From Halieaceae bacterium (lineage in GTDB: Bacteria; Pseudomonadota; Gammaproteobacteria; Pseudomonadales; Halieaceae), in assembly GCA_003520285.1 (NCBI GenBank), contig DOVB01000100.1:1-24711 (forward strand): a stretch of DNA of 24,711 nucleotides, read 5' to 3'. Below are positions 19,841-24,711 of this stretch, in pieces (the first letter of the stretch is position 1; every line of letters begins with the position of its first letter). A program made the translations under genes and the position numbers. Under the pieces are notes generated by a model. That model was not told where the DNA came from. It worked only from the letters and a program-made list of their open reading frames with translations, and searched no databases.

Positions 19841-19962
19841 AAAAGGCTTTAAAGCGGCGAGGTTTTTACTCAGAGGCTATACAACAGTAATTTTATAGTT
19901 ACTCACAGTTTGCTCAGAAATAAAAATAAGATGTTGAAAACCTGTGTCGAACTCTGGATAAC

Positions 19963-21333
19963 TTACTTGCCAATGCAGAAATGACTAAAGATTTCACCCA
20001 GTAAATCATCAGCAGAAAAGAGGCCTGTAATTTCGTTAAGCCGATCTTGTGCTCTGCGAAGATCTTCTGCGAGCAGTTCAGACGCGCGCGTAGTTAGAAA
20101 ATGCTCGAGGCCATATTCGAGTGAATCCAGCGTACCCTGAAGTCCGGAAATGTGTCTTTGCCTCGCCGAGAGTGCGTTTTCGGTGCTATCTGCCCCCGTC
20201 GCTATGTGGATTAATCGTCTCTTTAGCAGGTCTAGATGGGTGCCGTGTTTTGCTGCAATTGACACGACATCTATGGCGTCAGGGATGCTAGGAGGTACGG
20301 TTGTCGATAGGTCAATTTTATTAATAACAGCGAGGAAAGGCCGAGCAGTAAGCCGTTCACTCAGCGCGGGACTCAGCAATTCGTCTGTACGATAAGTGTC
20401 ATTTGTTAAAGTAGTAGCGTCAATAATAAACAAAACAATGTCTGCGCTATCGATGAGATCTAGCGCTTTTGCTATTCCGGCTTGTTCAACTGTGTCTGTT
20501 GTGTCGCGGAGGCCAGCGGTATCGACGAAGGTGAACGGGATTCCATCGATATCAATGCTCGTGTCTAGTGTGTCCCTGGTGGTCCCCGGAATGTCGGTGA
20601 CAATCGCTTTGTTGAGACCGCCGAGTTGGTTCAGTAATGATGATTTACCGGCATTGGGGGCGCCGATCAACGCAACGGTGATACCGCTTTGTATGATTTG
20701 GCCTATTTGGGCGGTCCGAAGCGTGGTTTTAAGAAGCGTAATGAGAGCGCGCAGCTCTTGTTGAACCGCATCTGTATGAGCAAACTCGATGTCTTCATCG
20801 GGGAAATCAATGCCCGCTTCTACAAGGATGCGCAAGTTTATAATTCGTGCCAACAAGTCAGTTATGTAGTCTGAGAAAGCACCTTGTAAAGATTTGTGTG
20901 CATTGCGAGCAGCGATATCAGTCGAGGCATTAATGATGTCAGCGATTGCCTCCGCTTGAATCAAGTCAATTTTGTCATTCAGGAAGGCTCGTTTAGAAAA
21001 CTCCCCTGGCTCTGCAATTCGAGCGCCTGACCGGCATAACTCATGAAGAAGTTGTTGCATAACAACAGGACTTCCGTGAGATTGAATTTCTACAACATCT
21101 TCACCGGTAAATGAGCTGGGGTTGTTGAAAAACAGAGCAATACCTGAATCAATGGGCTCGCCCTGGTGGTCAAAAAAAGAACAGAAGTGAGCATGCCGGG
21201 GCGTTAGCTCGGAGCGCTGTGTTAAAGACAATGCAAGCGTATAGGCTTCTGATCCGGAAATTCTGATGATGCCAACACCGCCTCGTCCGGGCGGTGTGGC
21301 AATCGCGCAAATGGTGTCAGAAGCAGAGCTCAC
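19963..21333 (-). CDS. mnmE: tRNA uridine-5-carboxymethylaminomethyl modification GTPase MnmE (TrmE)
   Basis: A 456-residue GTPase partner of MnmG in wobble-uridine modification. The N-terminal folate-binding domain begins DTICAIATPPGRGGVGIIRISG. The G domain is inserted in a helical domain: P-loop GAPNAGKS (224-231), G2 PGTTRD, G3 DTAG (271-274), G4 NKID (about 336). It ends with the characteristic CIGK, whose Cys is catalytically important. It starts 8 bases after yidC. It is separated from mnmG by 404 bases, unlike in Pseudomonas where the two are close. If the gap is the origin, this gene is read head-on to replication. Confidence 0.97.
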   Translation of the reverse strand: MSSASDTICAIATPPGRGGVGIIRISGSEAYTLALSLTQRSELTPRHAHFCSFFDHQGEPIDSGIALFFNNPSSFTGEDVVEIQSHGSPVVMQQLLHELCRSGARIAEPGEFSKRAFLNDKIDLIQAEAIADIINASTDIAARNAHKSLQGAFSDYITDLLARIINLRILVEAGIDFPDEDIEFAHTDAVQQELRALITLLKTTLRTAQIGQIIQSGITVALIGAPNAGKSSLLNQLGGLNKAIVTDIPGTTRDTLDTSIDIDGIPFTFVDTAGLRDTTDTVEQAGIAKALDLIDSADIVLFIIDATTLTNDTYRTDELLSPALSERLTARPFLAVINKIDLSTTVPPSIPDAIDVVSIAAKHGTHLDLLKRRLIHIATGADSTENALSARQRHISGLQGTLDSLEYGLEHFLTTRASELLAEDLRRAQDRLNEITGLFSADDLLGEIFSHFCIGK

Positions 21334-21341
21334 TGAGATGA

Positions 21342-23027
21342 TTAAGAGCGACTAGGTGTCGGTGCATTTTCAATCTGCTTGGTAATAATGTACTGCTGTG
21401 TCATTGATAGCAGATTATTCGCAACCCAGTACAGAACCAGCCCTGATGGGAACCACAAGAAGAAGAAAGTGAACACAATCGGCAGCCATTGCATCAGCTT
21501 GGCTTGCATGGGATCAGGTGGTGGTGGGTTCAATTTTTGCATGAACCACATACTGGCCCCCATCAGGATCGGCAAGACAAAATAGGGATCCATAACAGAG
21601 AGGTCGTCAATCCATAGAATGAAGGGCGCATGCCGCAACTCAACGCTCTCCATGAGAGTCCAATATAGGGCAATGAAAACGGGCATTTGGACGAGAATAG
21701 GTAAACATCCGCCCATAGGGTTAATTTTTTCTTTCTTATACAGCTCCATCATGGCCTGACTTTGCTTTTGCTTGTCTTCTGCGTATTGCTCCCGAATATC
21801 TAGCATTTTCGGTTGCACCCTGCGCATATTCGCCATTGATTTGTAACTGGTCGCGGATAACTTAAAAAAGGCAGCTTTGATCAAAACAGTGAGCAGAATA
21901 ATTGCAACGCCCCAATTACCCACAAAGGAATGGATCAGGTTAAGGAGCCAAAATAGAGGCTGCGCAATCCACCACAGCCAACCATAATCAACACTGAGCT
22001 CAAGATACGGCGATATCGCCTCAAGCACATATTGGTCTTTGGGGCCGATATAAAGTTGAGCCTCAGTAGAAGCGACAGTTTGTGGCGCGATCACGGTAGC
22101 TGGGGCCAAAAACCCTGCGATATTTGCACCTGTTTGCGTCACTCTCGTGGTGTAGGTGTGAGTTTGAGAGGCGTCAGGAATCCATGCGCTCAAAAAGTAA
22201 TGCTGAATCATGGCAATCCAGCCGCCGCTGATTTGTGCTTTGAATGGGTCGTCGCGCATATCAGAGAATGAAAATTTCTTAAACCGGTCGTCTGGCATCG
22301 TAGTAGCGGCACCCAAAAAGGGCGCCAAGCCCATTCCAGAGCTTTCCGCTGAGGGGTCCGGTGAGCTGTCGCGTTTGAGTTGTCCAAACAGATAAACCGT
22401 TTTTGTTGTATCGGGACGCGTGTTTTCGATGGTGTAACGGACAGTAACGAGATGGCTTCCCCGAGTAAAAAGAAACTCTTTTACGACACGCAAGCCAGAT
22501 TCAGCAGTGTGATACAAGGGCACTGAAAGGACAGGGTTGTCACCCATATCGAATGAGGACGTTTCGGATTCAAACCGAGCTCTGGTGGTTGAATCGATTC
22601 CATCAGGGCCTATTAGGCCACTCTGCGCGATATATTCGCGCCGCGGGTTTTGTTCGAGCAACACAAAGGGTTTATCAGGGTCGTCTAGTTTAGCCAGGTG
22701 CCGCTTTAACCCACTATAGACGATATCGCCGCCATTGAGATCGATGGTTACATCGAGCGTGTCGGTCGATACGGTGACCGACGAGAGTCCCTTGCTGATG
22801 ATGGCATCAGACCCGATAGTGGGTGCAGAGTCCATATCCACAAGGTCTGGAACATCAGAGTCGCTAGCAAGTACTGCTGATTGAGGCTGTTGCTCGTTTG
22901 TCTCAGGTACAGAAAAAGAGGCGGCGCTTATTTGATTTTGGTTGTCTTTAAAAACGACCCATTCAGTGAGCAACATCCAAGACAGCAGGGCCATGGCACC
23001 AATTAGTAAATAACGTTGAATATCCAT
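21342..23027 (-). CDS. yidC: Membrane protein insertase YidC
   Basis: A 561-residue Oxa1/YidC/Alb3 insertase that places membrane proteins, alone or with SecYEG; ATP synthase subunits a and c are classic clients. The first TM is about residues 5-25, followed by the large periplasmic P1 beta-domain to about residue 340. The conserved core region has five TMs in total. LYKKEKINPMGGCLPILVQMP and the LWFPSGLVLYWVANNLLS end are family signatures. A lysine (VLIKAAFF) occupies the groove position where E. coli has Arg366, common in related lineages. Short charged tail (IENAPTPSRS). Confidence 0.97.
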   Translation of the reverse strand: MDIQRYLLIGAMALLSWMLLTEWVVFKDNQNQISAASFSVPETNEQQPQSAVLASDSDVPDLVDMDSAPTIGSDAIISKGLSSVTVSTDTLDVTIDLNGGDIVYSGLKRHLAKLDDPDKPFVLLEQNPRREYIAQSGLIGPDGIDSTTRARFESETSSFDMGDNPVLSVPLYHTAESGLRVVKEFLFTRGSHLVTVRYTIENTRPDTTKTVYLFGQLKRDSSPDPSAESSGMGLAPFLGAATTMPDDRFKKFSFSDMRDDPFKAQISGGWIAMIQHYFLSAWIPDASQTHTYTTRVTQTGANIAGFLAPATVIAPQTVASTEAQLYIGPKDQYVLEAISPYLELSVDYGWLWWIAQPLFWLLNLIHSFVGNWGVAIILLTVLIKAAFFKLSATSYKSMANMRRVQPKMLDIREQYAEDKQKQSQAMMELYKKEKINPMGGCLPILVQMPVFIALYWTLMESVELRHAPFILWIDDLSVMDPYFVLPILMGASMWFMQKLNPPPPDPMQAKLMQWLPIVFTFFFLWFPSGLVLYWVANNLLSMTQQYIITKQIENAPTPSRS

Positions 23028-23038
23028 AGATGACCGCT

Positions 23039-23269
23039 TTAATGGTGTTTGTGTTGAGGTTGTGGAACGGGATCAAAGCCACCTTCATGCCATGGATGAC
23101 ACTTAGATAAACGAGTGGTGGCGAGTATTGTGCCTTTGACCACACCATGATGCTCGATTGCGGTGATGGCATACTCAGAACACGTTGGATGAAATCGACA
23201 GTTACGCCCCAAAAAAGGGCTAAGAAGCGCGCGGTAGCATTGAATGAGGAAAATAAGGGGCTGGCGCAT
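23039..23269 (-). CDS. yidD: Membrane protein insertion efficiency factor YidD
   Basis: A 76-residue amphipathic membrane-associated protein that helps YidC-dependent insertion. The family core is complete: an N-terminal amphipathic helix (IFLIQCYRALLSPFLG), the CRFHPTCSEYA motif with its cysteines, and LSKCHPWHEGGFDPVP. The His-rich end (PQPQHKHH) is short. It starts 8 bases after rnpA and ends 11 bases before yidC, in the standard rpmH-rnpA-yidD-yidC order. Confidence 0.96.
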   Translation of the reverse strand: MRQPLIFLIQCYRALLSPFLGRNCRFHPTCSEYAITAIEHHGVVKGTILATTRLSKCHPWHEGGFDPVPQPQHKHH

Positions 23270-23277
23270 GGCGTGTG

Positions 23278-23664
23278 CTATTCAACGTGTTGATTAAGAG
23301 ATTGGGAGGCCTGCGCAATAATCTTCTTAAAGGCACGATCCAGCTGTTGTCTAATTTCAGACGAATCGAGCTGCCCAGCTCCAGTGCGGCTCAACAATAC
23401 CATGTCTAATGGCAAAGCGCTTGCTTTTTGCTGTCTGAAAAGCTCTCGCGCATGGCGCTTAACGTTGTTTCTACCGACGGCTTTTTTGATGTGCTTCTTT
23501 GCAACAACCAGCCCTAACCGAGATGCGCTCGTCAAACTGGGTTGTGCTAAAACCAGAAAGCTACCGGAACTGCTTTTATATTGAGCTTGATTGAACACGT
23601 GAGCGTAATCATGCTTGTTGAGCAAGCGCTTCCCGCGCCCAAAGGTATGGTCAAAATCTCCCAT
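23278..23664 (-). CDS. rnpA: Ribonuclease P protein component
   Basis: The 128-residue protein subunit of RNase P, which with the catalytic RNA removes 5' leaders from pre-tRNAs. Typical sequence includes GRGKRLLNKHDYAHVF near the start and RLGLVVAKKHIKKAVGRNNVKRHARELFR, the basic RNA-binding motif (RNN where many relatives have RNR). I choose the ATG at 23664, 25 bases after the rpmH stop, with TTAGGA just upstream although very close. The same frame stays open to another ATG at 23778, which would give 166 residues, but that extension lies over rpmH and has no family similarity. Confidence 0.93.
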   Translation of the reverse strand: MGDFDHTFGRGKRLLNKHDYAHVFNQAQYKSSSGSFLVLAQPSLTSASRLGLVVAKKHIKKAVGRNNVKRHARELFRQQKASALPLDMVLLSRTGAGQLDSSEIRQQLDRAFKKIIAQASQSLNQHVE

Positions 23665-23689
23665 TCCTAAAGGCTCGGCAATCAGATAT

Positions 23690-23824
23690 TTATGCAGATA
23701 GACGTTTGCGGCCTTTTGCTCTGCGTCTATTGATGAGCTGTCTGCCTGATTTTGTCGCCATCCGGGCTCGGAAACCATGGGTGCGCTTTCGTTTTAACAC
23801 GCTGGGTTGAAAAGTTCTTTTCAT
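23690..23824 (-). CDS. rpmH: 50S ribosomal protein L34
   Basis: A 44-residue, very basic ribosomal protein of the large subunit. The sequence begins [20 protein letters not shown] and ends AKGRKRLSA, matching bacterial L34 throughout. It is below common length cut-offs for gene finding and is overlapped in another frame by the open upstream extension of rnpA, so it is easily overlooked. A weak GGA lies about 8 bases before the ATG. It heads the rpmH-rnpA-yidD-yidC-mnmE operon, with a promoter at 23882-23910. Confidence 0.96.
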   Translation of the reverse strand: MKRTFQPSVLKRKRTHGFRARMATKSGRQLINRRRAKGRKRLSA

Positions 23825-23881
23825 GACATTGATCCGGTCAGTAAGTGTTTAGAGCGTGGTTAGCTCACTCAAAGGGCGCGT

Positions 23882-23910
23882 AGTTTAGTGGTTTTTAGAA
23901 GTGGACGCAA
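23882..23910 (-). promoter_or_regulatory. Promoter candidate for rpmH-rnpA operon
   Basis: On the minus strand TTGCGT (23905-23910), a 17-base spacer and TAAACT (23882-23887). The predicted start near 23876 gives a leader of about 50 bases. Hexamers are 3/6 and 4/6, but the spacing and position are good. Confidence 0.5.
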
Positions 23911-24006
23911 GCGCAAAGCGCATGGAAAACAGCGTGTTTACTGTGTGCAGGTGAGCCTGAATAGACGGCGGAATTATCTACCATAAACCAACAACTTAAT
24001 AACAGG

Positions 24007-24015
24007 TTATCCACA
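24007..24015 (+). promoter_or_regulatory. DnaA box, perfect consensus
   Basis: TTATCCACA, exact match, in the rpmH-dnaA gap; opposite in orientation to the box at 24103-24111, with the AT-rich tract between them. Confidence 0.75.
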
Positions 24016-24102
24016 GGCCTGCGGGCGCGGAGATTTTTTTCAGGATTATTTTTTATTCTAACCCCATGTTTTTATTGTGTTTTTATTTATTTTAGAAAAG
24101 CG

Positions 24103-24111
24103 TGTGGATAA
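24103..24111 (-). promoter_or_regulatory. DnaA box, perfect consensus, overlapping the possible dnaA promoter
   Basis: TGTGGATAA, exact complement of TTATCCACA, 53 bases before the dnaA ATG. It overlaps the possible -35 at 24105-24110, so DnaA bound here could repress its own gene. Confidence 0.75.
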
Positions 24112-24133
24112 GTTTCTGAATAAGGTTTATGCT
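24105..24133 (+). promoter_or_regulatory. dnaA: Weak candidate dnaA promoter
   Basis: TGGATA (24105-24110), 17-base spacer, TATGCT (24128-24133). Each hexamer matches 4 of 6. The predicted start near 24140 leaves a short leader of about 24 bases. Other AT-rich sequences upstream could also serve. Confidence 0.3.
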
Positions 24134-24163
24134 TTATCTCGACAGAATAAATTAGGTTGAACA

Positions 24164-24711
24164 ATGGGACTGGAGCAGCGAGAAGATCACCAAGTTAGAG
24201 GTGGCACAGAACAAACAAGGCGGTCATTAGATTGGAATGATTGCCTTGTTACTTTAGCCGATCAAGTTCCTGATCAGCAGTATCGAACCTGGATAGCCCC
24301 CCTCAAGCTTAGCAGCGAATCGGACGATATCGTTTTGATTGCGCCAAATCGCTTCATTCGTGATTTTGTTCACGATAAGTTTTACGAACGTATTGTTGAC
24401 GTTGTTCGGAACGCTTTGGGTGAGCCGTCACGCGAGGTTGTGCTGGCAGTTCAGGCCGCAGAGGGTACTGTGTTTTCTGGTCGCAACGAGCATGAGCATA
24501 GAACCAATGCGGTTTCCCAGTCTTTAAGCTCGATTGATTCCGCGAAATCCACGATCAAGGTCCGAAAGTCAATTCCACAAGTAGAGGGTGGGTTATCGCA
24601 TCAACACAATTTGGTGGAACACTACCAGTTTGATAGTTTTGTAGAGGGAAAGTCTAACCAGCTGGCATTGGCAGCAGCGAAGCAGGTGAGGGAAAACCCT
24701 GGGTTCGCTTA
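24164..24711 (+). CDS. dnaA: Chromosomal replication initiator DnaA, partial (N-terminal part only)
   Basis: The first 182 codons of the AAA+ initiator that binds DnaA boxes and melts oriC. Domain I is recognisable (DWNDCLVTLADQVPDQQYRTWIAPL at about residues 23-47, then APNRFIRDFVHDKF at about 60-73). A variable linker follows, and domain III begins with FDSFVEGKSNQLALAAAKQV. The ATPase and DNA-binding domains lie beyond the window. The ATG at 24164 has AGG 7 bases upstream; it gives about 20 extra residues before the usual domain I start. It is divergent from rpmH. Confidence 0.96.
   Translation, partial: MGLEQREDHQVRGGTEQTRRSLDWNDCLVTLADQVPDQQYRTWIAPLKLSSESDDIVLIAPNRFIRDFVHDKFYERIVDVVRNALGEPSREVVLAVQAAEGTVFSGRNEHEHRTNAVSQSLSSIDSAKSTIKVRKSIPQVEGGLSHQHNLVEHYQFDSFVEGKSNQLALAAAKQVRENPGFA

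Larger units (their letters stand above)
19559..19962. other. oriC: Candidate chromosomal replication origin (oriC) between mnmG and mnmE
   Basis: This 404-base gap has no gene but shows origin features: a 60-base AT-rich tract (19661-19720), one perfect DnaA box (19832-19840), and two 8-of-9 boxes (TTACTCACA 19899-19907; TCTGGATAA 19953-19961). A 10-pair inverted repeat lies between the AT-rich tract and the boxes. My hand count gives plus-strand G 321, C 359 for 18181-19560 and G 374, C 298 for 19981-21360, so skew flips sign here although both flanking genes are on the minus strand. Being upstream of mnmG matches the E. coli and Vibrio location. The rpmH-dnaA gap is the rival. Few GATC sites are present, so Dam/SeqA-type control is not suggested. 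Confidence 0.6.
23911..24163. other. rpmH-dnaA control region with DnaA boxes; alternative oriC candidate
   Basis: Between the divergent rpmH promoter and dnaA lie two perfect DnaA boxes (24007-24015, 24103-24111), one 8-of-9 match (TCTGAATAA, 24115-24123), and an AT-rich tract rich in T runs at about 24033-24098. In Pseudomonas this is where oriC lies. Here the region may instead be, or also be, the DnaA-autoregulated dnaA promoter, because the GC-skew change falls at the mnmG-mnmE gap. Confidence 0.55.

Noticed and set aside
19846..19855. Palindrome GCTTTAAAGC followed on the minus strand by a T-run, considered as the mnmE terminator
   Set aside because: A hairpin here would have at most three or four pairs with almost no loop, too unstable for intrinsic termination.

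Overview
The window looks like the replication-origin region of a gammaproteobacterial chromosome, probably a free-living, moderate-GC marine lineage of the Cellvibrionales or OM60 kind (that placement is inference). The evidence is the gene order, which on the minus strand reads rpmH-rnpA-yidD-yidC-mnmE-mnmG-rsmG-parA-parB-atpIBEFHAGDC-glmU-glmS, with the first third of dnaA diverging on the plus strand at the right edge. Every housekeeping protein is full length with its family motifs intact.

Layout. Positions 1-764 hold a truncated D-2-hydroxyacid dehydrogenase (minus), divergent from an aspartate/glutamate racemase-family gene (1093-1839, plus). Positions 1843-4873 form a small accessory segment: two unrecognised membrane proteins on the minus strand, a possible broken small membrane-protein gene, and a lipoprotein built from about ten Sel1 repeats on the plus strand. 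From 4978 leftward-transcribed housekeeping genes begin: glmUS (amino-sugar precursor synthesis), then the complete F1Fo ATP synthase operon with a clear promoter (15283-15311) and a strong intrinsic terminator (8236-8260), then parAB (chromosome segregation), rsmG and mnmG. A 404-base AT-rich gap (19559-19962) separates mnmG from mnmE. Then come mnmE, yidC, yidD, rnpA and rpmH, and the rpmH-dnaA gap. rpmH is only 44 codons and overlaps an open upstream extension of the rnpA frame, so it is easily missed.

How the genes work together. MnmE and MnmG jointly modify the tRNA wobble uridine. RnpA with the RNase P RNA matures tRNAs. YidC and YidD insert membrane proteins, including the ATP synthase c subunit encoded here. 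ParA and ParB segregate the newly copied origin, and DnaA initiates replication. GlmS and GlmU feed UDP-GlcNAc into wall and LPS synthesis.

Most interesting point. Two intergenic regions carry origin-like features. The rpmH-dnaA gap (Pseudomonas-type position) has two perfect DnaA boxes. The mnmG-mnmE gap (next to mnmG/gidA, as in E. coli and Vibrio) has one perfect and two 8/9 DnaA boxes plus a 60-base tract of about 12% GC. A hand count of G and C shows plus-strand GC skew changing sign across the mnmG-mnmE gap although the genes on both sides are on the same strand. This favours that gap as the working origin and would put mnmE-yidC-yidD-rnpA-rpmH head-on to replication. I saw no tRNA, rRNA, CRISPR array or insertion sequence.
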